Positions 1-8,704 of a stretch of DNA of 64,000 nt are shown here, in pieces. The notes below the pieces were generated by a model. It saw only the letters and a list, made by a program, of their open reading frames with translations. It made no database searches and was not told the origin of the DNA. A program made the translations under genes and the position numbers. The stretch is from assembly GCA_028284585.1 (NCBI GenBank), contig JANQRK010000036.1, forward strand, positions 1-64,000, written 5' to 3'. Position 1 is the first letter of the stretch; each line of letters starts with the position of its first letter. The DNA comes from Chromatiales bacterium. GTDB taxonomy: Bacteria; Pseudomonadota; Gammaproteobacteria; Chromatiales; Chromatiaceae.

Positions 1-267
1 TAGTGGGCCAAGCGGATAATTCTGTAACGCTCAGAGCCACTGTGCGAGCGCGAATCAAGGCGCGTTTCGCAGGCAATGGCCCGCGCCCTTGGCAAGAAAC
101 GCAACACGGAGTCGCGCTCGCACAGTGGCTCCCAAAGGGCCATGGCAAAAGCATCGTGGGCTGTGTTGCCGTCCTTGGAAAGGGCCTGCCATTCCCGGCG
201 GACTACGCCTTGCCCACAATGCTTGTGCCGTGGCTGAGCGTCACAGAATTATCCGCTTGGCCCACTA
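1..267. repeat. Mosaic of nested inverted repeats
   Basis: Bases 1-34 and 234-267 are inverted copies differing at one position (T versus C). Inside them, 35-53 and 112-130 form a perfect 19-bp inverted repeat. Around 147-161 and 212-225 there is an imperfect inverted pair, and shorter arms (about 62-68 with 96-102) lie in the first loop. No transposase reading frame is present. The structure looks like a small non-autonomous mobile element or the end of a larger one. The left edge is cut by the window, so its full extent is unknown. The right arm overlaps the 3' end of the GGDEF-EAL gene. Confidence 0.75.
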
Positions 268-2713
268 GGTCTGCACAGAATGCGGCGAAGTCGGCGGCCG
301 GCAGGGGTTTGCTGTACAAGAAGCCTTGTGCCTCATGGCAGCCATGCGCGATCAGAAAGTTGGCTTGCTCCAGGGTTTCCACGCCTTCGGCCACGATGCG
401 CAAATTGAGACTTTGTCCGAGTGCGATGATTGCTGCCGAGATGGCCTGATCGTTGGTGTCGAATGGAATGTCGCGCACGAAAGAGTAGTCAATTTTTAAC
501 TTGCTGATCGGAAACTGTTTCAAGTAACTCAGCGACGAATAGCCGGTGCCGAAGTCGTCGACCGCGATCTGTACACCCATATTACGCAGGGCCTGCAGGG
601 CTGCTCGGGACTGGTCTGGTTGCTGGATCAGGAAGCCCTCGGTGATCTCGAGTTCGAGCCACTCCCCCCGGCAACCAGTGCGTTCCAAGACCTGGCCAAC
701 CTTGTCCACTAGATTGCTGCTCAGAAGCTGGCGCCCTGACAGGTTGACGGCAATCCGCATCTCAGGCACACCGCTATCGTGCCAGACGCGGACCTGCCGG
801 CAGGCTTCGCCGAGTACCCACAATCCGATTTCGCCTATTTGGCCTGTTTCTTCGGCGATGGGGATAAAACGCCCGGGCATCAGTAGGCCCTGATCCGGGT
901 GGTTCCAGCGCACCAGTGCCTCGCACCCAAGCAACTCACCACTTCGCATATCGACCTGCGGTTGGTAGTGCAATACGAACTGGCTCTCGTTCAGCGCCCG
1001 GTACAGGGAAGATTCCATCGCTACGCGAGCCATTGCCAGCTCGGTCATGTCTGATGAATAGAAGCGGTAGGCATTGCGCCCTTCGGACTTGGCCTGATAC
1101 ATCGCTGCATCGGCATTCCGCAGCAATGTCTCTGAATCGGTAGCATCGCTGGGGAACAGGCTGATGCCGATGCTTGTGCTAATGCTGAGTTCGTGGTGTG
1201 GCAGTTCGAATGAGGGGCGGAATCGTTCGAGTAGTTTGGTTGCGATCATGCTTGCATCGGCCGAGCTATCGATGTCCTCGAGCAGGATAGTGAATTCGTC
1301 ACCGCCAAGTCGAGCGATGGTGTCTTCTTCGCGTACGCAACTCGATAGGCGCTTCGAGACGGCCCTCAGCAACTGATCACCTGTCGTATGGCCGAGGCTG
1401 TCGTTGATCCTTTTAAAGTGATCGAGGTCGACGAACATCACCGCCAGCCCCTTTCCGGTGCGATCGGCCTTCTGAATTGACTTGGTCAGGCGGTCGATCA
1501 ACAGGAGGCGGTTGGGGAGTCCGGTCAACGGGTCATGGTGTGCCAGGTGTTGCAGGGACTGTTGCTGCTCCTTGAGGGCTTCTTCGATTCTCTTCTGCTC
1601 GGTGATGTCTCGGCTGATACCCAGTACCCCGAACAGTCTGCCATCTTGGTCGACAAAACGGGTTCTCAACGTGCTGAGTAGCACGCGATGTCCATCTGGG
1701 TAACTGACCCATTCCTCGTCGTTACAAGGCGCATCTGCCTGCATGACCTTGCTGTCATTGGCGCGAATGGAGTTACCCAGCGCTTGGCCGAACAGCTGCT
1801 GGTCGCTATGCCCGATGATTTGCTCCACGGGTCGCCCGACGAAAAGGGCGAAGGCCTGGTTGCAGCCGAGGTAGCAGCCGTCTTTATCACGGTAGTCTTT
1901 GAAGAAAATTAGATCAGGTGTGGAGTCGAGTACTGAACACAGCACGCTGTACTGAATGTTGGCCCGGTCTTCGGCCGCCTTGCGCTCAATGACCTCATGC
2001 TCCAGACATACGTTCGAATTGCTTAGAGCCAAGGTGCGCTCTTCGATTACCTTTTCACGTTGACTGATCTCAGCATTGAGGTCGCTGACTAGATTTTGGT
2101 TTTCCAAGGCGAGACGAACATTGGCCACGAACAGCCGGTTGGCGTTGCGTGCAAAGACAGTCAACATCAACAGATAGGCGAGCAGCCCGGCCGTCAGTAA
2201 TGCCAGCGAAGATCCCTGCTGACGCAGCATGGTGCCGCTGAGTACCAGTACCTGAGGCGCCGCATACAATACAAATGCGGGCAAATGCGGCGAAAAGACT
2301 GCAACTGCAGAGCTCAAGACGCCAAAGATGAGCATGGATAGCGCCACCACGACGATGATGTCGTCGGTTTTGTACAGGAACAGGTAGATCAGGCTCCAAG
2401 AAACGCCCACTAGAGTACATGCCGCGGTGTAGTGATTCAGCCAGGCGGATTGGCTAGCGTTTTCCTGGCGCCGTTGATAGCGCCACCAGACCAGTTGGCG
2501 GTACCCGGCGGCCGCGCAGAGGGTCAAGGTCCAGCCGCCAAGCAGCCACGGATCAAGGCGGTTGCGCAGCATGAAGTAGTACAGAATCGCGATCGCGAAG
2601 ATGGTCAGGTTAGAGGTTGGTGCCTGCATGAACATGGCCCGCACCTTCTGCTCCAGCAGATAGGCGTTTGCGTGGGTCGGTTCAGATTCCGGCTGGATGG
2701 GTTCGCCCGTCAT
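203..2713 (-). CDS. Membrane PAS-GGDEF-EAL cyclic-di-GMP enzyme
   Basis: This 836-residue protein makes and/or breaks cyclic di-GMP at the inner membrane. The first ~200 residues hold several hydrophobic segments (MASE-like sensor), followed by a coiled coil (~205-250) and a PAS domain (~255-375, ending in a PAC-like GISRDITEQK). The GGDEF domain (~395-560) has an intact GGDEF motif in RLGGDEFTILLED. The EAL domain (~565-815) has CEALVRWNHP, EITEG and DDFGTGYSSLSYL, so both activities look possible. The EAL domain normally ends near residue 815; the last ~20 residues, including VGQADNSVTL, are encoded by the inverted-repeat element, so the original stop was probably replaced. It is a single gene diverging from ribD. 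Confidence 0.93.
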   Translation of the reverse strand: MTGEPIQPESEPTHANAYLLEQKVRAMFMQAPTSNLTIFAIAILYYFMLRNRLDPWLLGGWTLTLCAAAGYRQLVWWRYQRRQENASQSAWLNHYTAACTLVGVSWSLIYLFLYKTDDIIVVVALSMLIFGVLSSAVAVFSPHLPAFVLYAAPQVLVLSGTMLRQQGSSLALLTAGLLAYLLMLTVFARNANRLFVANVRLALENQNLVSDLNAEISQREKVIEERTLALSNSNVCLEHEVIERKAAEDRANIQYSVLCSVLDSTPDLIFFKDYRDKDGCYLGCNQAFALFVGRPVEQIIGHSDQQLFGQALGNSIRANDSKVMQADAPCNDEEWVSYPDGHRVLLSTLRTRFVDQDGRLFGVLGISRDITEQKRIEEALKEQQQSLQHLAHHDPLTGLPNRLLLIDRLTKSIQKADRTGKGLAVMFVDLDHFKRINDSLGHTTGDQLLRAVSKRLSSCVREEDTIARLGGDEFTILLEDIDSSADASMIATKLLERFRPSFELPHHELSISTSIGISLFPSDATDSETLLRNADAAMYQAKSEGRNAYRFYSSDMTELAMARVAMESSLYRALNESQFVLHYQPQVDMRSGELLGCEALVRWNHPDQGLLMPGRFIPIAEETGQIGEIGLWVLGEACRQVRVWHDSGVPEMRIAVNLSGRQLLSSNLVDKVGQVLERTGCRGEWLELEITEGFLIQQPDQSRAALQALRNMGVQIAVDDFGTGYSSLSYLKQFPISKLKIDYSFVRDIPFDTNDQAISAAIIALGQSLNLRIVAEGVETLEQANFLIAHGCHEAQGFLYSKPLPAADFAAFCADLVGQADNSVTLSHGTSIVGKA

Positions 2714-3111
2714 CGGCGGTTCGCGATTCTCTTATTGTGAGTCGTGCGCGACGGCTATTGGATGGGTCCGCGCGAGCTTTTTTTCGTTAATGAGTTCTAG
2801 CGTCAGCCTGAACCCAGAGTTGAACTCGGGAGTGGCGCCCCAGGCGCGGTAAAGTAAGCAGCCTTTTGGTGTCTCGGGCTCTGGGTTGGAGCGACCGAGA
2901 GCCAGTGGGGCCGCTGGCATCTTGCCGTACGGTTTTCGGCTGGGCAGGGCTTGGGGCGTTCATCCCGCAGTGACTGCCCGCCGGCCGATTCGCCGGCTTA
3001 TACTTTCCCTGTGCGCAAACAGACACGCTATCGGACGTTAGAAGATCGGCTGCAGAAGCGGTCCAGGCCAGACGTGTGGCGCCAGCTGTCCGAACTGCCC
3101 GACGGCGGCCG
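2714..3111. other. Intergenic region between GGDEF-EAL gene and ribD
   Basis: This 398-bp stretch separates two divergent genes, so promoters for both are expected here. A short GC-rich hairpin (gccggc...gccggc, about 2982-2998) lies upstream of ribD. I looked for an FMN riboswitch because ribD follows, and did not find its conserved segments. No convincing small gene was seen. Confidence 0.4.
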
Positions 3112-4260
3112 ATGAGTACCGCTTTCTCTGCTGCTGAGCATCGGCTCATGGCCCATGCGCTGCGCTTGGCCGAGCGCGGCTTGTTCACGACAGACCCCAA
3201 TCCGCGTGTCGGCTGTGTGTTAGTGCATGGCGATAGGTTGGTCGGTGAGGGCTGGCACCGCAAGGCCGGCGAGCCGCATGCCGAGCGTGTTGCCTTGGCC
3301 CACGCGGGTATGGCGGCACGGGGCGCGACTGCCTATGTCACATTGGAGCCCTGCGCCCATCGTGGTCGCACACCACCTTGTAGCGAAGCGCTGATCGAGG
3401 CCGGGGTCGTGCGTGTCGTCGCGGCAATGACTGATCCCAATCCCCTGGTTGCTGGTAGGGGGTTGGCGATGTTGCGTGAGGCGGGCATCGAGACTGCTCT
3501 TGGTCTGCTCGAGCAAGAGGCGGAGCGGCTGAACCCTGGATTCTTGAAGCGCATGCGCTGCGGCCGTCCGTGGGTGCGCTGTAAATTGGCCATGAGCCTG
3601 GACGGACGAACCGCGATGGCGAGTGGCGAGAGTCGTTGGATCACCGGTGCAGAGGCACGACACGATGTGCAATTGCTGCGCGCACGCAGCACTGCGGTGG
3701 CGACTGGCAGCGGTACGCTGTTGGCCGATGATCCGTCGCTCAATGTGCGCCTGCCGATTGGTACATTGCCCAGTATGGTCGAGCCTGCTGATCTGCGACA
3801 GCCGCTCCGGGTCGTCCTGGATACCCGGCTGCGTACCCCGCCGACTGCCCGCCTGTTGCGTCTGCCCGGTGAGGCGCTGGTCCTTTGTGGTGCGGCGGCA
3901 CGGCATGATGCCGAGGCGGCGTTGGTGGCGGTTGGCGCCGAGGTCGTGCGGTTGCCGCAGGAGGGGGCGTGGCTCGATCTCGGGCGAGTACTCGAGGTCT
4001 TGGCAGACCGCGGGGTCAACGAGTTGCTGGTCGAGTGCGGGCCAACCCTGAGCGGCAGCCTGCTGCGCGCCGGCCTGATCGACGAGTTGTTAGTCTATAT
4101 GGCGCCGCATCTGCTGGGCGACTCGGCGCGAGGGCTAGTGCGCCTACCAGGATTGGAGCGAATAGATCAGCGGATCGGACTGACGCTGCGCGAAGTGCGC
4201 CAGGTCGGTCGAGACCTTCGCCTGACTTACGAACCCCAACAACGCAATGCCGGTGGCTGA
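3112..4260 (+). CDS. ribD: RibD, bifunctional riboflavin deaminase/reductase
   Basis: RibD carries out the second and third steps of riboflavin synthesis: deamination of the pyrimidine intermediate, then NADPH-dependent reduction of its ribosyl side chain. The N-terminal cytidine-deaminase-type domain shows the zinc site as PHAERVAL and TLEPCAHRGRTPPC. The reductase domain begins near RPWVRCKLAMSLDGRTA. I chose the ATG at 3112 (382 residues, the usual size), which gives the typical start just before a helix ending LRLAERG; an in-frame GTG at 3076 would add 12 unlikely residues. Upstream ribosome binding signal is weak. ribE follows 107 bp downstream, so the two are probably co-transcribed. 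Confidence 0.95.
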   Translation: MSTAFSAAEHRLMAHALRLAERGLFTTDPNPRVGCVLVHGDRLVGEGWHRKAGEPHAERVALAHAGMAARGATAYVTLEPCAHRGRTPPCSEALIEAGVVRVVAAMTDPNPLVAGRGLAMLREAGIETALGLLEQEAERLNPGFLKRMRCGRPWVRCKLAMSLDGRTAMASGESRWITGAEARHDVQLLRARSTAVATGSGTLLADDPSLNVRLPIGTLPSMVEPADLRQPLRVVLDTRLRTPPTARLLRLPGEALVLCGAAARHDAEAALVAVGAEVVRLPQEGAWLDLGRVLEVLADRGVNELLVECGPTLSGSLLRAGLIDELLVYMAPHLLGDSARGLVRLPGLERIDQRIGLTLREVRQVGRDLRLTYEPQQRNAGG

Positions 4261-4367
4261 GTCGATGCGGTGTCTGACCGGTGGCGGTGACACCATGAGG
4301 CCGGCGCTCGGTCAGCAGGCTAGAATCGATCCACCGGCCGCCGCCGGTGCGTACAGGGGTAGATCCA

Positions 4368-5027
4368 ATGTTTACTGGGATTATCGAGGCCACCGGCGAG
4401 ATCGCGGAGTTGCGCGCACAGGGCGGCGATTTACACCTGCGCATCCGCACCGGCAAACTGGACCTCACCGACCTACGTCTCGGTGACAGCATCGCGGTCA
4501 ACGGTGCTTGCCTTACCGTGGTCGCGTTGCCAGGAGACGGGTTCTCTGCCGATGTCTCGCGCGAGACGCTTGCACTGACGTCGCTCGGCGGAATGCGCCC
4601 CGGTGACCGGGTCAATCTCGAAAAGGCACTCACCCTGGACGCACGCCTCGGCGGCCACCTTGTCAGTGGGCACGTCGATGGTCTGGGTGTCGTAGTCGAG
4701 CGTCGCGATGATGCTCGCTCGGTGCATTTCACCATCGAGGTACCGGCCGAGCTGGCGCGCTATGTGGCGAGAAAGGGATCGATCGCAGTCGACGGGATCA
4801 GTCTGACGGTCAATGCGGTGGATGGCCGGTGCTGCGAGCTCAATATAGTGCCGCACACGCTCAAGGAGACCATCATGGCAAGCTATTCGATCGGACAGCA
4901 GGTCAATCTCGAGGTTGACCTCGTGGCGCGTTACCTAGAGCGCTTGCTACTCGGTGACCGTGCGGCCGAGGCGGGTGGCGGGAATATGCTCGACCTCTTG
5001 GCGCGCACCGGCTTTCTGCCAGAGTAG
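4368..5027 (+). CDS. ribE: Riboflavin synthase alpha chain
   Basis: This enzyme dismutates two molecules of 6,7-dimethyl-8-ribityllumazine into riboflavin. The sequence begins MFTGIIEATG, the hallmark N-terminus of the family. It holds two lumazine-binding repeats: the first with VNGACLTV, the second with GHVDGLG and KGSIAVDGISLTVN. At 219 residues it has the standard length. The ATG at 4368 is preceded by AGGGGTAG; an upstream in-frame GTG at 4347 would add seven residues before the conserved start and is unlikely. In most relatives ribBA and ribH follow directly, but here a minus-strand module (5047-6566) lies in between. Confidence 0.96.
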   Translation: MFTGIIEATGEIAELRAQGGDLHLRIRTGKLDLTDLRLGDSIAVNGACLTVVALPGDGFSADVSRETLALTSLGGMRPGDRVNLEKALTLDARLGGHLVSGHVDGLGVVVERRDDARSVHFTIEVPAELARYVARKGSIAVDGISLTVNAVDGRCCELNIVPHTLKETIMASYSIGQQVNLEVDLVARYLERLLLGDRAAEAGGGNMLDLLARTGFLPE

Positions 5028-5046
5028 ACAGTACACACCGCTACGC

Positions 5047-5979
5047 TCAGTCGGCGTCTTTGTAGCGGTCGAGGGCTTGCCCGGCCAGTCGCTCGCCGAC
5101 CTCGATGACCTCGGTTGCGCGATAGAACTCGTGGGCGGCACAGGTATTGATCGGGATCTCTATCAGCAGATCCGGCGGGTAAGCGGCTAGTTTGCATTGC
5201 GCAATACTTGCCTGCATCGCATCGAGCGACAGTAGTGCGGCCTCGGTAATCGATAGGTGGGGACGCTCGTCTTCGTCGTTGTCGCCCAGGCCGAGCCGCT
5301 CTTGCAGTTGGTCGATGAATGCGTCGATGCGTTCTTGGTAGCGATGGCGCGGCGGCTTGGTCTGTGGCTCGATCTGGTCACGCCGGCTGGCACCGCCGAG
5401 GCGCTTCGGTACGCCCGACAGGCTGACCGCGATGATCGCGTCGGTCGCGTCTTGTAGGGTGGGCGCGATTGGGACCGGGTTGAGAATCCCGCCGTCGAGC
5501 AGTAGCCGGCCTTGCATATTTTGCGGGGTGAACACCGTGGGTACAGCAATCGATGCACGTATGGCATCGAACAGGTCGCCACGGTTCAACCAGACCTCCT
5601 TGCGTGACAGTACATCAGTTGCAACGATCGTCAACGGTAGCGGCAGGTCTTCTATCTGGTGATGCCCGACGAACTCCCGCAAGGTTTGCATCAGCATCTG
5701 GCCCTTGAGCAGACCGGCTCCGCCCCAGGCGATGTCGAGAAAACGCAGCACGTTGAACTCGGTCAGGTCCTGCACCCATTCGGTGTATGCGTCGAGCTTG
5801 CCAGCGGCATAGAAGCCGCCGATTAGCGCCCCTATCGAGCTCCCCGCAATAGCGCCGATCTCCCAGCCATGAGACTGCAGCGCCCGGATCACACCAATGT
5901 GCGCCAAGCCGCGTGCCCCGCCGCTGCCCAGCACCAGCGAGACGGTCTTGCGTCCCGGCTTTACTGGTTCATCAGTCAC
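5047..5979 (-). CDS. Patatin-like phospholipase (RssA-type)
   Basis: This 310-residue protein belongs to the patatin/RssA family of serine-aspartate lipid hydrolases. The oxyanion loop GSGGARGLAHIG is near residue 18, the nucleophile sits in GSSIG (~45), and the catalytic aspartate is in the LLLDGGILNPVPI segment (~160-170). No signal peptide is seen, so it should be cytoplasmic. Translation starts at a GTG that overlaps the end of the upstream gene by 8 bp (GTGACTGA), indicating translational coupling. It is the last gene of a three-gene minus-strand unit inside the rib cluster. The physiological substrate cannot be told from sequence. Confidence 0.9.
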   Translation of the reverse strand: MTDEPVKPGRKTVSLVLGSGGARGLAHIGVIRALQSHGWEIGAIAGSSIGALIGGFYAAGKLDAYTEWVQDLTEFNVLRFLDIAWGGAGLLKGQMLMQTLREFVGHHQIEDLPLPLTIVATDVLSRKEVWLNRGDLFDAIRASIAVPTVFTPQNMQGRLLLDGGILNPVPIAPTLQDATDAIIAVSLSGVPKRLGGASRRDQIEPQTKPPRHRYQERIDAFIDQLQERLGLGDNDEDERPHLSITEAALLSLDAMQASIAQCKLAAYPPDLLIEIPINTCAAHEFYRATEVIEVGERLAGQALDRYKDAD

Positions 5980-6241
5980 GGGTGGCGCACCTCAAGTGGA
6001 GTTGTTTGGCCTTTCCCAGTGAGGCCAGTAGCAGTTGTCCAGCACTCTCCATCTCCATATCTGCGCCATAGGCGACCAGGCTGTCTTGGTGTCCGCTCAT
6101 AGCGAACCCCTGGGGTGGGCGGAGCACCGGATCGCCCGCTAGGCGACTGATCTCGGCGCCCATCTGCGAGGTGCCATAGTCGGGGCGGGTGAAAATCAAC
6201 CACCGCCTGTGCTTTCGGACAAGCCGGTTAGATCTAAGCAT
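5972..6241 (-). CDS. Hypothetical protein, middle gene of overlapping trio
   Basis: I do not recognise this 89-residue protein. It begins MLRSNRLVRKHRRW, is basic at the N-terminus and has no obvious membrane segment or motif. Its ATG overlaps the stop codon of the upstream gene by 8 bp (ATGCTTAG), and its own stop overlaps the patatin start by 8 bp. The two identical overlap lengths are the main reason to treat it as real. It could instead be the second half of one ancestral protein split by a frameshift, because the next upstream gene ends exactly where this one begins. Confidence 0.5.
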   Translation of the reverse strand: MLRSNRLVRKHRRWLIFTRPDYGTSQMGAEISRLAGDPVLRPPQGFAMSGHQDSLVAYGADMEMESAGQLLLASLGKAKQLHLRCATRD

Positions 6242-6566
6242 GGGCCATAGCTTTCAATGATGGCCGACTCGGAGCGCCGGCCAACAGCGAATACCCTAAC
6301 GTATCAAACGTTGGCACCCGGGCGAGCACGTCCGGTTTCAGATCAGGCTGCCCTCCGGACTGAGTGCGGGTCACAGTGAAACCGCCGTCGACTCGGCGGC
6401 CGATTTCGCTGTAAGGATAGCCCCCGCAGCAGGCAGGGTCTTGGCCGATCAGGACCTGCTTGCGACAAAACTTGAACCGGTGGCGCCACCTGGCCTGGCC
6501 GACGAACGCCGGCAAGGCGCCGGGCCGATAGTCGAGCCGATACTGAGTGATGCCTTCGACTTCCAT
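6234..6566 (-). CDS. Hypothetical protein, first gene of overlapping trio
   Basis: This 110-residue protein is not recognised. It starts MEVEGITQYRLDYRPG and contains a cysteine-bearing stretch FCRKQVLIGQDPACCGGYP. No signal peptide or membrane helix is visible. It is the promoter-proximal gene of the minus-strand unit that ends in the patatin-like lipase, and its start lies only 68 bp from the divergent RibB gene, so the two probably share a promoter region. A fusion of this protein with the next one across a frameshift remains possible. Confidence 0.5.
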   Translation of the reverse strand: MEVEGITQYRLDYRPGALPAFVGQARWRHRFKFCRKQVLIGQDPACCGGYPYSEIGRRVDGGFTVTRTQSGGQPDLKPDVLARVPTFDTLGYSLLAGAPSRPSLKAMAHA

Positions 6567-6634
6567 CGCTTGGCATTCTCTCTCCGGTTGTTCGGCTGGT
6601 AGACTACAGTGTTTGCCGCTTCTGTCGTGACAGC

Positions 6635-7750
6635 ATGGGTCTTAACAGTACCGAAGAGATCATCGATGACCTGCGCGCTGGGCGTATGGTCATCATCATG
6701 GACGACGAGAATCGCGAGAACGAGGGTGATCTCGTGGTTGCCGCCGAGGCGACCACAGCCGAAGTGATCAATTTCATGGCCAAGTACGGCCGCGGCCTTA
6801 TCTGCCTCACCCTGACCAAGGAACGTTGCCGCCAACTGCGCCTGCCACTAATGGTGAACAGCGATGACCATCTCCAGACGACCAACTTCACGGTCTCGAT
6901 CGAGGCGGCCGACGGCGTGACCACTGGTATCTCGGCGGCCGATCGGGCGACCACCGTGTTGGCCGCGGTCCAGCCGGAGGCCGAGCCGCAGGACTTGGTG
7001 CAGCCCGGGCACATCTTCCCGCTGATGGCGCAGCCCGGCGGTGTGCTGGTGCGGGCCGGCCACACCGAAGCCGGCTGTGACCTGGCCCGCTTGGCAGGAT
7101 TCGCACCAAGCGCGGTCATCGTGGAGATCCTGAACGAAGATGGCAGTATGGCGCGGCGACCCGACTTGGAGCGCTTTGCCGATGCGCATGGCTTGAAGAT
7201 CGGTACCATCGCCGATTTGATCCAGTACCGGATCAAGAATGAGAATACGGTGGAACGCGTCACCTCTTGTCGCCTGCCGACCCAGCATGGTGACTTTCGA
7301 CTGGTCGCCTACCAGGATGTGATCGGTGATGAGTTGCACCTTGCCTTGGTCAAAGGTGATATCAGCGCCGAGCGACCGACATTGGTCCGCGTACATGTGC
7401 AAAACACCCTGTGTGACCTGTTCGAAGGCACCCGCGACTGCGGTTGGCCATTGCGGCGGGTCATGGACCAGGTATCGGCCGCCGGCGAGGGCGTCATCGT
7501 CGTGTTGCGCAATTACGACGGTGCACGCGACATCATCCACCGGATCCAAGACTACAAGTGGCACGATGTGGCCACTCAGGCCCCGCTACGCGCCAAGCAA
7601 CACGACGATGATCTGCGTACGATTGGGGTCGGTGCCCAGATCTTGGTCGATCTCGGGGTGCGAAAAATGCGGGTGATGAGCGCGCCCAAGCATTTGCATG
7701 CCTTGGCTGGATTCGATCTCGAAGTGGTCGAGTTCGTTGCCGCTGAGTAA
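6635..7750 (+). CDS. ribB: RibB fused to a degenerate RibA-like domain
   Basis: The N-terminal ~200 residues are a normal 3,4-dihydroxy-2-butanone-4-phosphate synthase, which makes the four-carbon precursor of riboflavin from ribulose 5-phosphate; DDENRENEGDLV and RAGHTEAGCDLARLAG are intact. The C-terminal half aligns with GTP cyclohydrolase II but has lost its chemistry. The zinc cysteines expected in a C-x10-C-x-C pattern are replaced (VRVHVQNTLCDLF...TRDCG), and the RQEGRGIGL segment reads RNYDGARDII. Such RibBX-type fusions are known in proteobacteria; they keep only the synthase activity and need a separate RibA. The gene is followed 33 bp later by ribH, then nusB, thiL and pgpA in one run. 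Confidence 0.93.
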   Translation: MGLNSTEEIIDDLRAGRMVIIMDDENRENEGDLVVAAEATTAEVINFMAKYGRGLICLTLTKERCRQLRLPLMVNSDDHLQTTNFTVSIEAADGVTTGISAADRATTVLAAVQPEAEPQDLVQPGHIFPLMAQPGGVLVRAGHTEAGCDLARLAGFAPSAVIVEILNEDGSMARRPDLERFADAHGLKIGTIADLIQYRIKNENTVERVTSCRLPTQHGDFRLVAYQDVIGDELHLALVKGDISAERPTLVRVHVQNTLCDLFEGTRDCGWPLRRVMDQVSAAGEGVIVVLRNYDGARDIIHRIQDYKWHDVATQAPLRAKQHDDDLRTIGVGAQILVDLGVRKMRVMSAPKHLHALAGFDLEVVEFVAAE

Positions 7751-7783
7751 CACCAAGGAACACGCCCTAGGAGAGGAACGAGG

Positions 7784-8251
7784 ATGAGCATAAAGACCAT
7801 TGAGGGCAGTCTGAACGCCGCCAATGCGCGCTTTTGCGTTGTGGTTTCGCGTTGGAATAGCTTCGTTGTGAGCAGTCTCGAGGGCGGTGCAATCGACACC
7901 CTGCGCCGGCATGGTTCGCGTGATGCCGATATCACGATCGTGCGTGTTCCCGGTGCGTTTGAAATGCCACTCGTGTTGGACAAGATTGCCGCCGGCGGTG
8001 GTTATGATGCGATTGTGGCGCTGGGTGCGGTCATCCGCGGCGGGACGCCACATTTCGAATACGTGGCTGGAGAATGCGTTAAGGGTTTGGCCCAGACTAC
8101 GCTCAAACACGGCGTGCCCATTGCGTTCGGCGTACTTACCGTGGATACCGTGGAGCAGGCTATCGAGCGGGCCGGGACCAAGGCGGGTAACAAAGGTGGT
8201 GAGGCGGCTGCATCGGCGATTGAAATGGTCAATCTGCTCCGTGCGCTCTAA
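7784..8251 (+). CDS. ribH: Lumazine synthase
   Basis: RibH condenses the pyrimidinedione with dihydroxybutanone phosphate to give 6,7-dimethyl-8-ribityllumazine, the substrate of RibE. The 155-residue sequence shows the family's [15 protein letters not shown] start, VPGAFEMPL, and [16 protein letters not shown] (substrate-binding loop with the catalytic histidine), then FGVLTVD and [10 protein letters not shown] good ribosome binding site (AGGAACGAGG) precedes the ATG. It sits between ribB and nusB, the standard order in Gammaproteobacteria. Confidence 0.97.
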   Translation: MSIKTIEGSLNAANARFCVVVSRWNSFVVSSLEGGAIDTLRRHGSRDADITIVRVPGAFEMPLVLDKIAAGGGYDAIVALGAVIRGGTPHFEYVAGECVKGLAQTTLKHGVPIAFGVLTVDTVEQAIERAGTKAGNKGGEAAASAIEMVNLLRAL

Positions 8252-8263
8252 GGCGAACCGACG

Positions 8264-8692
8264 GTGAGCCGGCAACGCAGCCGTTCGCGCAGTCTTGCCA
8301 TCCAGGCTATCTATCAATGGCAGCTCGCGGGTCAGGACGTCGCGGCCATCATTAGTCACTTCATGCTCGAACAGGACGCTAAGAAATTCGACAGCGACTA
8401 TTTTCAAGAACTGGTAGGGGCGGTTCCAAAGCGCATTGACGAATTGGATACTGCCTTGGCGCAGTGCGTCGACCGGGCGTTGGAATCGGTCGACCCGGTT
8501 GAGCGTGCGATCTTACGTTTGGGCGCTTACGAGCTGATAGAACACCCGGAGATCCCCTATCGGGTGGTGATCAACGAGGCGGTCGAGCTGGCTAAGACCT
8601 TTGGTGCTGAAAAAGGCCACCGCTACGTCAACGGAGTGTTGGACAAGGCCGCGCGCGCCCTGCGGCCTCAAGAGACCGCAGCTCGGCGCTGA
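8264..8692 (+). CDS. nusB: Transcription antitermination factor NusB
   Basis: NusB binds boxA RNA together with S10 and keeps rRNA transcription from terminating. The 142-residue all-helical protein has an arginine-rich N-terminus (SRQRSRSRSLAIQAIYQWQ), the characteristic RAILRLGAYEL and PYRVVINEAVELAKTFG, and the terminal YVNGVLDKAAR. It begins with GTG 12 bp after ribH stops and is surely translated from the same transcript. Confidence 0.97.
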   Translation: MSRQRSRSRSLAIQAIYQWQLAGQDVAAIISHFMLEQDAKKFDSDYFQELVGAVPKRIDELDTALAQCVDRALESVDPVERAILRLGAYELIEHPEIPYRVVINEAVELAKTFGAEKGHRYVNGVLDKAARALRPQETAARR

Positions 8693-8704
8693 CCGGTCCA
8701 CGCA

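Noticed and set aside
3-449. A 148-codon plus-strand frame over the inverted-repeat element
   Set aside because: It begins with the mirrored end of the element and then runs antisense to the EAL domain; no protein-like features.
2714-3111. FMN riboswitch upstream of ribD
   Set aside because: None of the conserved RFN segments could be found in this stretch.
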